From: Salvator merianae
Taxonomy: Eukaryota; Chordata; Lepidosauria; Squamata; Teiidae
DNA length: 64,000 nt
Reading direction: 5' to 3'
Assembly: GCA_003586115.2 (NCBI GenBank)
Contig: QVOM02000112.1
Coordinates: 108,882,411 to 108,946,410, forward strand
This document shows positions 33,645 to 43,396 of the stretch, piece after piece (the first letter of the stretch is position 1; every line of letters begins with the position of its first letter). The notes under the pieces were generated by a model that was given only the letters and a program-made list of their open reading frames with translations, did not search any database and was not told the origin of the DNA. The position numbers and the translations under genes were made by a program.

Positions 33645-34815
33645 TCTCATCCTCATGCGAGTTAAAATACTGTCTTTCCTAACATGATGCATTGCAATTT
33701 GCAACCTCTAGAGGCAGTGTGTCTTGAGGCAGCGAAGCCTCCGCGCTTTGATGCATCGAAGCTTCCGTGGCGAAAAAAGACAGAAGTTGCTGTTCGCGGC
33801 AAATGGCGAAGGTCCTGAACTGCAGCGAAGGTCGCAGGGAGCTTCACCATTTGCATTCGCTGACCGATTTGCCCTTCGCATTCCGTACGAAGATGGATGA
33901 ACGGTCACTTCCGTACGAAATTCGATAGGTATGAATCTTCGTGCACATCCCTAGACAAAATACTATGGGACTATCAGAACTGAAAAAAGCACTGCCAAGA
34001 AATAACAGGATACAAGGTAGCTAGGCCCTAAAGGAGTGGCATGCAGAAAAGCAGAAGAGCTCCCATCTTTGCTTTGGGGGTCTGCTCTTCCCACAGGATA
34101 GCCCACATGCGTTTCGCCCTTGGGAGACAGTGGCACGCTTCTCTGTGTTCACCTGCATTCTGGAGGCTTCAGGGAGGGTTGCAGCATCAGTGAGAATCCA
34201 TTGCATCCATCAGCACTTGCCCATCCTCGCAACCTCCTAAAGTTAGGTGTGTGTCCTTCCCCTGCCCTCAGAGCCTGGTACACGTTGGCTAGCCTGCAGA
34301 AAGAACCACTCTCAAACAAACACAAGGAGCTTTTTTTGCTTATTCAGCAAGCCATTTCATATAGTGCTCTGCCCTCAACTTATAGACTTCCCTTTGCAAT
34401 TCTTCTTTGTCCTTGAAGACAAAGTGGGGTGTGTGGAGGAGCTGGTTTAGTGCTTGGGTAGGATACCACCAGGGAATACCTGGTTTATAGGTAGGCTGGG
34501 AAGCCAAAACATTTGCAAAGTAGGCAGTAGCTAAGAAAACTGAAAGGATTTGTTCATGCAGTGGCCAAGAGCCGAGCTCGATTCAGGGGTGCAACAGACA
34601 TATTTATATGCCCTGTGGAATTACCAATGGCTGCCTGGTTGCTGTTCCTTTTATCTTCCCGATTTTATTCAGCTGGTTTTTCATTATTGCAAGTCAGCCT
34701 TGGAAGATAATGAAGGGTGCTATACAAATGTTTTAAATACATTAATTAAACGGCACCAAACACATAACCTTCTAAGATTGCTTTTTTTTTAAAAAAATAA
34801 AGAATGAAATCTCAC

Positions 34816-34893
34816 ATCAATTCTAAGTTTTTGCAAGGCCATAAGAATTACATCATTTGCTGTGTTGGTGTTGGTCACAGTCAAAGTTTTTGT
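34816..34893 (-). pseudogene. ARHGAP20: ARHGAP20 RA exon 1, copy 1
   Basis: The 78-bp open exon (acceptor CCCATAG, donor GTGAGATT) reads TKTLTVTNTNTANDVI, matching SKTIVVTNSDTANEVI of ARHGAP20. Its phase fits both the linker exon at 35841 and the RA exon at 23964. Confidence 0.88.
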
Positions 34894-35840
34894 CTATGGG
34901 GCGGGGGGAAAGAGGTTAAAGGAAACATTAGAATGAAAGTTTCAGCCCTTAAAAACAGTGCAGCCAGTATTGTATGAAATAGAGACTTTTGCAGAAAAAG
35001 GAAAGTAGCAGTTGGTAATGTCAGCTGGAATTTGAATGGAATACTTATATATATGGTCTAGCTGATGAATCCCTAGTTTTATGTATTTGTTAATTGTTTA
35101 GATTTCTATCTTATCTTTTCTAGACTGGTCTAGATAGCCAAAATGGCTACCTTGACTGGGATATCAGTAGAGCAGTTCTACTGGTGGTTGAGAATGGAAT
35201 AGGGAGGCGTCTGGAAAGGTGCATGCCTTCCTGTTCTTGCTTAGCTGGGGGATCTATTTTGGTGGTGCACCAAATTGCACCGCCAAACTGGGTCCCCAGA
35301 GGCCTCTGAAATCAAGAACTTTAATTCCTAGCCATTGGAGAACCCAGAAGCTGGCTCCAAAGATCATGCAATCTTTGGAACCAGCACAGAGCTGTCCCAG
35401 AACAGCCTTCCAAATGACAGAAGGCTTGTTCCAGGTCAGAAGGGGTGCTCCAGTGGCTGGAACTACTCCAGCCTAGCCCAGTCATTCTGGACTGAGTAGT
35501 CAGCAAGGTAAGTGTGGAAATGGCCAAAGGATCTCTTAGAGAAGTACTAGCTTATTTCTGTCTCTTCCATACTAAAACAGGCTATACTGCATCCATTGTG
35601 GACACAGTGTGCTAAAGGGGCCGAGTCCTCCCCTTAAGGCAGTCCGTCATGCGGAAGGGAGGCCTCTGAATCTTTCCTGGACCAACTTAAACGCGAGTAC
35701 GGAAAGGTCCTAAGTGGTTTTCTGGATGACCAGGCGATCCAGAACTCCCAGTTAGTTGGAAATTCTACATGTGGTATCCCTAGTACAGGCATGGAGGGCT
35801 TAGGATTGCACTGATATTCCTCATTCAAAAAAAGACTTAC

Positions 35841-35925
35841 ACATGAACAGTTTCCGATATCTTCTACAATCATCTTCAAAGGAATGATATTTGAATATTC
35901 TTTTGCTTTCTCTTTTTTGATTTGA
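35841..35925 (-). pseudogene. ARHGAP20: ARHGAP20 PH-RA linker exon, copy 1
   Basis: The 85-bp open exon (acceptor TTTTGATAG, donor GTAAGTC) reads EKAKEYSNIIPLKMIVEDIG then NCSC, matching EKEKDYPKSIPLKIF..DIGNC. Confidence 0.88.
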
Positions 35926-36664
35926 CTATCAAAACAAGAAGAAAAGGAATAAGTGAATTCATATATTGAAAAGGCAAGAAGAACTAAATTAAGCACATGC
36001 TATAAAGACTGAAAAGTTCTTCACAAGCAAAAGCAGTGCAAGTAGTTTGTTTGTAAAGGAGCATTTAAACCACAGCAATGCTCTAATTTCAGCCATTCTG
36101 CAGCCTGGGGAGTTCACATCTGGAGCCCCTTCTCCAGTGCTGAATCTTTGGAAAATCATCATTTAATTTGTCCCTTTTTGATCATTTGGAAGTGGTTTCT
36201 GTTCAGTTTAGTTCTTCCTTACTCTCCAAGCCAGTGAGCAGCAGCAACCATTTATGTCTGGCTGCTTCATTTTCAAGCCACAATCAAAGTGGTTTTCTTT
36301 CCAAACTCTACCCTAATAAGCTGAACTAATATTGACCACTCTTGCAAACAGTCAATATGGGAAGAGTAGATCTTATAAGCATGGGAAGTGTGGAGATGAG
36401 AGAAGGAAGGCCTTTCAGTGAAACATTTTCTTTGAACAAGATTGTCCTCCAGAAGATCCCCAATTCCCTCCTGCCACCCATAAAGTCTTATTTAGGAAAT
36501 GTTTTCTTGAATTTGGCTATCCAAACCACTGGAAGTGTGACAAACTCAATTTCTAAAGATGCTCTGTTAACTGACTCCTGATATCAAGGAAATATCTGAG
36601 ATATAATATTAATAATGGCAGTCACGGTTTATACTGCAAACTATAGCTGTTATGACAAAAGTAC

Positions 36665-36706
36665 CTCTGAATGGAAGTTAGCCACTTCTCTTTCTGCTCG
36701 ATGGAA
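36665..36706 (-). pseudogene. ARHGAP20: ARHGAP20 PH-domain end exon, copy 1
   Basis: The 42-bp micro-exon (acceptor TTGTTTCAG, donor GTACTTTTG) encodes SIEQKEKWLTSIQ, the last PH helix with its invariant Trp. Phases fit both neighbours. Confidence 0.88.
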
Positions 36707-36709
36707 CTG

Positions 36710-37090
36710 AAACAATTAAAAACAATTCTTAAATTGTAGCAAATTAGTGTAGTGCAGTAGCCATCTATGTGTAAGAAGTTTTAGATTTTGGAGCACTTGA
36801 TTAGAAAGGGGGAAACAAAGTACCAGACTGCAGCATAGAAAATTACAGAAAATTAGGGGAAAGTGGCAAACCATGGAAACCAGAAAAAAAAAGTAGTAAA
36901 TGCAAGCAAATTTCAAAACATCTATGGAAGTATTCTAGGGCCAGTTAAATGAAACCTGGTTTCCTCAGCTAATGTTATGGATCATTTAACAGCTTTCTGT
37001 GCTGAGCAAGCGGTTTGGCTGGTTGATTTCTAAGAGCCTTTTACTCCACGTATTATAGGGAGTATAAGAAAGATTTATGATGCAAGATCA
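36710..37090. other. Intron, nothing recognised
   Basis: AT-rich intron between PH exons. No element or gene recognised. Confidence 0.4.
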
Positions 37091-37093
37091 GTC

Positions 37094-37345
37094 TGGATCA
37101 GTAAATAAGGGGTCTAGCAGCACCTTTGAGACTAACAGAGAGAAAGAGGTTGGTAGCATGAGCTTTCGTAGACTAAGCCTAATTCATCAGATGCAGGGAG
37201 TGATGAAGTAGACTTAGTCTATGAAAAGCTCATGCTATCAACTTCTTTCTCTCTGTCAGTCTATATGGTGCTACTGAAAACCCTTGCCTGCTGATCCAAA
37301 CTGATCTTGCTTACTGATCCAGATTTACATGGCTACGTCTTTGAA
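37094..37345. mobile_element. Fold-back element
   Basis: The two halves, around GCATGAGCTTTCGTAGACTA and its imperfect complement (TAGTCTATGAAAAGCTCATG), form a long imperfect palindrome with AAT/GTAGCACC-type flanks. It resembles reptile palindromic MITEs. There is no coding capacity. Confidence 0.65.
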
Positions 37346-37700
37346 TTCTATCATCATGGAAAACATTTATGAAGTCTGCATGTGCCATCCAGTGATAAGC
37401 CCAGGAACTTTTGCTTGAAACAAAGGGGGAAAATGCATTCTTAGATTATTATTCTTATTTATTTATTTCCATTTATATCCCGTACTACACTCTAAAGTCT
37501 CATGCCTGATGTGTAGTAGAGTATCTGCACATCTTCTTGGCATCCCAAATCAGCCTGCATAGCTCAAAATAGAGTGAAATGGAGACTATGAGTAGTCTGC
37601 TGTTTCCAGCCATGGCTACTGAAGGAATTAAAAATGGCAGACTACACTTGCCAGAGAGAGGGGTCAGAGTTCCCAATAGTTCCCAGCCTTGGGGCCTCTA

Positions 37701-37750
37701 GGGGATGCATTTCAGTGGCACGCTATGGCATGCCACTGAAATGCACCCCC
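37701..37750. repeat. 20-bp hairpin with one mismatch
   Basis: The core arms TGCATTTCAGTGGCA are perfect (37706-37720 and 37731-37745) around a 10-base loop. They extend four more bases (GGGG and CCCC) past a single mismatch. Confidence 0.9.
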
Positions 37751-38597
37751 CTTTCATTCTGAACACAGGAAGCATGCCTTCTGTATGCCTCCCGGGTTCT
37801 GGATCAGGGCCACCGGTTCCACTGGTAGACCCGATTAAATTGGTCTACCAGCAATACCAAACAAGGCCTCCCTCTTTTGCATCACGCTCCGTCTAATGCA
37901 GACAGAGTGGACTAGTGAAGGACATAGCCTCATGGATCTGAATTAATATGAAGGTCTATGAGGTTTAGATACTTACTACATGGATCTTAATCTGAATTAA
38001 GGGCTCAGGCAGAAAGGGGCACAGTTTGTGTTCTAAATATCCACTATCTCATAACAGTTCTGCAGTGAATATGCTTATAACATATGCAGGTTCTCTTTGG
38101 TTATCACTGCTTTCATTCTTAGGTCCAGTTTTTTGACATCTCATTAAGAATATCTCTTACTTGCTATAAATGTTACTGGTACTATCTAGTTTCTTGAAGT
38201 ACATTTGAAGCATACAGCTCATCCAGAAACTAAAATAGACAGCCTTTTCCTAGAAAATCACAGATTAACAGGGATTTTCAACATGGAGTTCCCAGTAGCC
38301 TTACCAAAATAACAATTTCCAGTACTTTTGGGGAGAAGCCACAACAGTTAAACTGCTGTTAGATGCATACTACACACGTGCCATGAAGATCAGGCTTCAC
38401 ATATATGTTGCTGTCAAAACCACATGTACATTCAGAGGAAAATGTCTCTGAAGAGTCAGTCTGAAAACGGCACTGATGTTTCAATCACCCCATGCTACTG
38501 ATGGAATTAGGATTAAAACCCTGATCCTCAGCCCAAATTTTATTTTATAATTTTATTTTAACTACTATCTCTAAAATCATTAGAAAAACACTCAGTA

Positions 38598-38768
38598 GCC
38601 TTTTCTGCACTGGGTCCTATTCCAGATTATATTCTGGAAGAGGAACCTGCCATCTGCATGCTGGGGCAGACTACAGCTGTAATCTGCAACCTAGTTTGCA
38701 CCAGCATGTGGGTGGCAGACTCTGTTTTGGAACATAATCTGGAATAAGGTCTATTGTAGAAAGGGTCA
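38598..38768. mobile_element. Palindromic MITE (CCCTTTCTGCAC family)
   Basis: Same layout as 21652-21794 but more diverged, with a longer central spacer. It lies just 3' of the ARHGAP20 PH exon on the minus strand. Confidence 0.75.
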
Positions 38769-38864
38769 TGGTTTCTAAGTTCTGTTTTGTATCCAAGATC
38801 ACCTGTGAGCTTTGACTCAGTTGTGTGAATGGAGGGTCACTCAAAGTTAAAGGATCTCTCATAC

Positions 38865-38991
38865 CTGAAACTTGCCACATAGCTGGTCATGGGCCATCCT
38901 AAAACAAATGACTTTTCCAAATCTCTTCCACATAAGACGCTGTCCACATTCATGGAGACGGACCTGATTCTTCACTTTGAAATGCCGGGAT
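38865..38991 (-). pseudogene. ARHGAP20: ARHGAP20 PH exon, copy 1 (frameshifted)
   Basis: The exon (acceptor ATTGCAG, donor GTATGAG) shows three PH-domain pieces in different frames: HFKVKNQVRL, MWTASYVEEI and KSFVLGWPMTSYVASF, matching the FKIKNKIKLSDMWTASCVDE ... KSFVLGWPTVNFVATF segments of ARHGAP20. At least two indels are needed to join them. Confidence 0.85.
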
Positions 38992-38999
38992 CTGCAATT

Positions 39000-39870
39000 T
39001 ATTTATTTATTTCCATTTTTATTACGTCCTATACCTGAAGATCTCAGGGTGGGTTTGAGAAATAAAAAATATAAAACGGACACACTCAAAACAATAATGG
39101 TGCCTGAAAGGGAGGGGAAGCTGTTTCCTATGTCTTCACTTATTTCCTGCATATGAAGTGAAGGTGCTAGATGCACCTCAGGGTGGAGACTATTTTATAG
39201 TCTGGGGTCTACCACTGAGAAGGCTCTATCCTGGGTCCCCACCCCTTTAACTACTGCAGGTGAAGGTACAACTAGGAGGGCCTCCCCTACAGATCTTAAG
39301 GCACGGGCAAGTTGATATGAGAGAAGGTGCTCCTTTAGATATTTTGGCCCCAAGCCATTTAGGGCCTTCTAGGTTAAAGTAACTATCTAGAATTCAGTTT
39401 GGCAGCAAACTGGCAGCTAGTGTAGCTCTTTTAAGTCTGTTGTGATGTGCATCTGGTCAGCCATTTTGGTTAGCATACTGCACCAGCTGCAGCTTCCAAA
39501 CTGTCTTTAAGGGCAACCCCACGTAAAGTGCACTACAGTAGTCTAATCTGGAAGTTATCAGAGTATGGATTACTGTAGTCACATTGTCTCTGTCCAGAAG
39601 GGACCACAGTCAGAGCTAGAAATAGGCGCTCTTGGCCACCAGCTCTGCCTAAGCCTCAAGCATGGATGCAGAGTCCAAGAGCACCCCCAGTTCTCGCACC
39701 AATCCTTTCCAGGGCATTACAACTCCATTGAGGACAGGGTTGCCTCCCAATTTCATGGACCCAAGACCCTGTGAGACCCAGCACCTCCACCTTGTCTGAA
39801 TGCAGCATCAATTTATTGCTCCCCCATCCAGCCCATTACTGCCAAGACATCTATTATAGTACAGAGCCAG
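39000..39870 (-). mobile_element. LINE 3' region (CR1/L2-like), minus strand
   Basis: It starts with a tail reading TTTATTTATTTATTTCCATT on the plus strand. It continues into decayed reverse-transcriptase C-terminal sequence related to 110-361 (CTTAAGGCACGGGCAAGTTG region, 39297-39316). Confidence 0.7.
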
Positions 39871-41869
39871 ATCAGGAATAAATACAAAATCACTGCATTT
39901 CCACTCTAAGGAACTTTGGAATGCAAAAATAACTGTCATCAAATGCAAGGGAAAAAATCAAGTCAAAGGACATTTAGAAAAGTATGAGCAAAAATCATTG
40001 TAAAAGTATAACAGGAAATGTTTTATAATATCCTGTAATTATCCTGGCAAGGTCCATTCCATACAGGGCAGCCCCACCATTTGGTTGCTGTCAGAACTCT
40101 GGGCAAGAGGGTCCTTTTCAGCTGATACTGTTTTAAAGCACAATTTAAGAGATTTACTTTATTGTTTAATTCTTTATTTTATACCCAATCCTATCACCTC
40201 ATAGCATTCCAGGTAGCTTACAGAATTTAATACATATAAAAACAAAGTTAAAATACAGTATTAAAACTCATGAAAATAGAGAAATCTTAATTTCAAAGGG
40301 GCCTATCCAAAAGGGAAAAGCAGAATAACCAAAAATGTTTTTAGTTGTTTTCTAAAACTAGGAAAGGAGCAGACTTGCCTTACATTAAATGGAATTTTAT
40401 TGGACTAGGTTGGTGCCTTCAAATGGCTAAATACTTTTGGCCTCCATTATAAGAGTTCCTCCTCTTATACAGACCTGCTTATATGTGGAGACCATCTGGG
40501 GAGGCTTCACTGGTATTGCTGCCAAACAGCTTTACATGCCAGGACTTGTGAGAAGGTCTTCTCCAGGACAGCCCCCATGCTGAAGAATGACCTGCTCTAG
40601 GAGGTACATCAGGCTCCAGCATCACACAGGCGTGAAGCGCATGGTGGCAGTACCTGTCACTCCAAGGGATGAACCACTTGAAAGTAAGCACCGTCATGAG
40701 TGGGAAGCATGCAGTTTGCATGCTTTCCCTGCCCTCAACAGTGAAACATCAAGGCAGTTTCACAGTTTCTGGCTAGGACTATTTTGGAAGGCAAAGGAAA
40801 TGGCTGCAGAAGTTGACCACTTTGTGCACTTCATAAAATGGGCATGTTTTCAGCCTGAAGGATGCAAGCACATCACGGCAGCCTAGCAACAGAATGGTTG
40901 AAAGCATGCTGAGTGCACTTTCTTCTGTTCTGCTGCTGAAGCGCAAGTACAAGCACTTCTGGCAAGATTTCTGCTCAATCGATTTCTGCTCAAGCACACA
41001 CACAGTACTATTACGGTGCTGTGGAGAGCTTGCTGTAGATTTAGATAATTTGTGAAGGCCTACCTCTTTATCCTGTCCTTCCGCTAAGAGGAAGGTTGTC
41101 TTCTCTCCCGTGCATTTATATTGATTTAAGATGCTTATTTTCTTATTGCTGGGGGAGGATTAAAAATAAACCTGCATCTGAGTGTAAAGAATTAGTGGTA
41201 GGGCCAAACACTCACACAGGTAGCTCTTTGAAAAAACTATTCCAAGGATTTAGATTATATCCCCATGGGGGCAGGATGCAGACCATCGAAGGGGTGATTC
41301 ATGCAAAGCATGAGAGTCACCCCAGCAAGATGCATAGAGAGGCATTATTGTGACCAGCCCCGAAACCTTTGGGTATATAAATAAATAAATACTGCCTCCT
41401 GACCTCCACAGTGTAGAAGGATGGATGAGTGAGAAATGTCTTACAAACCTTGATTTATGAGGCAGCATTTCAAACCAGAGCATAAGAATCAACTTCCTGG
41501 GCTATTTTCTGTTACCTCACAACTTTGGAACCTTTACACTAGACAGGAAATGGCCCAGGAAGTCAGTCATTTCAGCATGACATAAAAATGTCCCCCCGCA
41601 GTAATCCAGGCCTGCAGGGTGCTTTTTTATCCCTTTGTCCCTTTAATCTGAGGGGGAGGAAGAACCTAGGGGGCAGCCATCTTGCCCCAAGAGTCAGATA
41701 ACTAGCATTACCAGTAAGTTGAGCCTTGGGATGGGTAGAGAGGCTCAGGGATTGGTTGGGAGCAGGGGCCTTCATATGGACTAATGCCCAGCTCCCAGGC
41801 TGGGTGGAGGGCACCCTAGACTGAGGTGCCCATGTTGATGCTGGCCTTATTCAAGTTAAAAATAAAAAA
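39871..41869. other. Intergenic stretch with LINE tails
   Basis: A short LINE tail ends in AAATAAATAAATAC near 41390. The rest has no recognised gene or element. Block 41540-41865 is GC-richer and ends in an A-rich tract, possibly an LTR or LINE leader; I cannot tell. Confidence 0.4.
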
Positions 41870-41913
41870 ACTGTTTCCTAAGAGAGCACAATTTTAAACT
41901 AGTTTCATCTTAC

Positions 41914-42045
41914 CTTTCTGTCAAGCCATAGGCAAGATCCAGCATGTCCATTTCCTCATCAGTGATTGCACTAAGTTTTCTATATATATATGGTCTTCAA
42001 AAATTAAGTGGCATGTAGAACAGGCAAGCGTTCCTTCACATGCAC
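41914..42045 (-). pseudogene. FDX1: FDX1 exon 3, copy 2 (cysteines kept, frameshift)
   Basis: The 132-bp exon has the same splice sites as copy 1. It keeps the normal cluster loop [19 protein letters not shown]. After HIY, a TA-repeat expansion adds 2 bp and shifts the frame before the AITDEE segment. Its length is 130 plus 2, consistent with a single indel. Confidence 0.9.
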
Positions 42046-42546
42046 CTAAAAGTAATTAAGTGTTCTTTTATGATTACAGCTTTAAAATTCTACAGGCAGT
42101 AAGGTGGTTTTCTAGAAAAAAAAATCCTAAACCTGAAAAATTTCTGGCATTTTTTTTGCATTGCCCCAAACTGATGACAGTCTGGTTTAGCACATTTTAC
42201 TTTGTTAACAAAACAGCTACTCTATTTTAATTTTATATGCTTTATACGCAGCTCAAATTTGGTCTCAATATTAAGAACAACTTAATCAGGCTTAAATGGT
42301 TTAAGCATTTTAGTAAAAAAAATTCAGAACTCTTAAGTTGCTTTTATAGTAATACTTGTGAACATTTTAAGAATAAACATTTTAATAATATGAATTTAAT
42401 ACATTCAAAAGTTCAGAACAGCATTAAATCATGGGAATGTTAACTTATAAATACAACCACATCTTTAAAAGCTGTGGATTAATGCACAAGCAGAAGAGGG
42501 ATGAGAACAGATTTTCCTATTTTTGTTCTTTTTATTGATGCCTCCT

Positions 42547-43396
42547 CAGTGGCGTAGCGAGCCGCTTTGACACCCAGGGCTACTAGCCGTTTTGACGCCC
42601 GGGGCTAGGGGCGGGGCCAGCGAGTGCGCATGCGTGCGGGCGGGGCCAGCGAGTGCACATGCGTGTGGGTGGGGCCAGCGAGTGCGCATGCCCCGTTCGT
42701 CGCCCCGCCCAGCGGCGGCCTCGCTCATCGCCCCGGCCCGCCCGGCGGGAGTTGCGCTCGTCGCCCCGCCCGGCAGCGGCCTCGCTCCTCGCCCCGGCCC
42801 GCCCGGCGGCGGCCTCGCTCCTCGCCCCGGCCCGCCCGGCGGGAGTTGCGCTCCTCGCCCCGGCCCGCCCGGCGGGAGTTGCGCTCGTCGCCCCGGCCCG
42901 CCCGGCGGGAGTTGCGCTCGTCGCCCCGGCCCGCCCGGCGGCGGCCTCGCTCCTCGCCCCGGCCCACCCGGCGGGAGTTGCGCTCGTCGCCCTGCCCCGC
43001 CCGGCAGTGGCCTCGCTCCTTGCCCCGGCCCGCCCGGCGGCGGCCTTCACTCCTCGCCCCGGCCTGCCCGGCGGGAGTTGCGCTCGTCGCCCCGGCCCGC
43101 CCGGCGGCGGCCTCGATGGCCCTACCTGCACGCATGCGCGCTCGCTGGCTCTGCTCACACGCACGCCGGCAGGCCGGGTGACGAGCCCAGCCACCACGGG
43201 ACGGGGCGACAAAGCGATGAGCACGTCCGTCGCCGGGCGGGCCGGGGCGACGAGTGTGGCCGCCGCTGGGCGGGCCGCCCGGGGCGGCGAGCGAGGGCGC
43301 CGGTGGGCAGGGCCTTGGCTCCATGGGCCGGACACCCCGGAAAACGCTCCACCCGGGGCGCTCTGCCCCCCCCGCACCACCCTCGCTACGCCAGTG
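42547..43396. mobile_element. Non-autonomous hAT element packed with GC minisatellite
   Basis: The TIR is CAGTGGCGTAGCGAG at the left and its reverse complement with one mismatch at the right. TGCCTCCT flanks both ends as an 8-bp target duplication, and copy 1 shows an uninterrupted site (near 2571-2590). The interior (about 42700-43120) is a GC-rich tandem repeat built on CCCCGGCCCGCCCGGCGG and GGAGTTGCGCTCGTCG. Long frames across it on both strands are compositional artefacts. Confidence 0.92.

Larger units (their letters stand above)
25465..33953 (+). mobile_element. 8.5-kb hAT DNA transposon with two convergent genes
   Basis: The terminal inverted repeats are TAGGGATGTGCACGAA at the left and its exact reverse complement at the right. 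Both ends are flanked by GACAAAAT, an 8-bp target-site duplication diagnostic of hAT insertions. It contains a plus-strand BED/hAT transposase gene (about 27105-29623) with an upstream promoter, and a minus-strand Myb/SANT-like gene (about 32880-30590). A 60-base gap (N) lies in a poly-C run. It sits in an intron of the ARHGAP20 pseudogene between RA exons 34816 and 23964, so it inserted into a locus that already had this arrangement. Confidence 0.93.
16681..38991 (-). pseudogene. ARHGAP20: ARHGAP20-like RhoGAP pseudogene, copy 1
   Basis: Nine minus-strand exons in the correct order match ARHGAP20, with splice phases that fit wherever neighbouring exons are both present: PH domain (38991-38865, 36706-36665), linker (35925-35841), Ras-association (34893-34816, 23964-23898), linker (21471-21345) and RhoGAP (19254-19093, 17748-17639, 16870-16681). 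ARHGAP20 is a GTPase-activating protein for Rho-family GTPases. PH exon 1 has frameshifts and the second RA exon has a TGA. Two expected exons (after 23898, and just before the RhoGAP domain) are not found, and the exon after the RhoGAP core is on the other strand. An 8.5-kb hAT transposon sits in one intron. The RhoGAP exons alone remain open. Confidence 0.87.
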
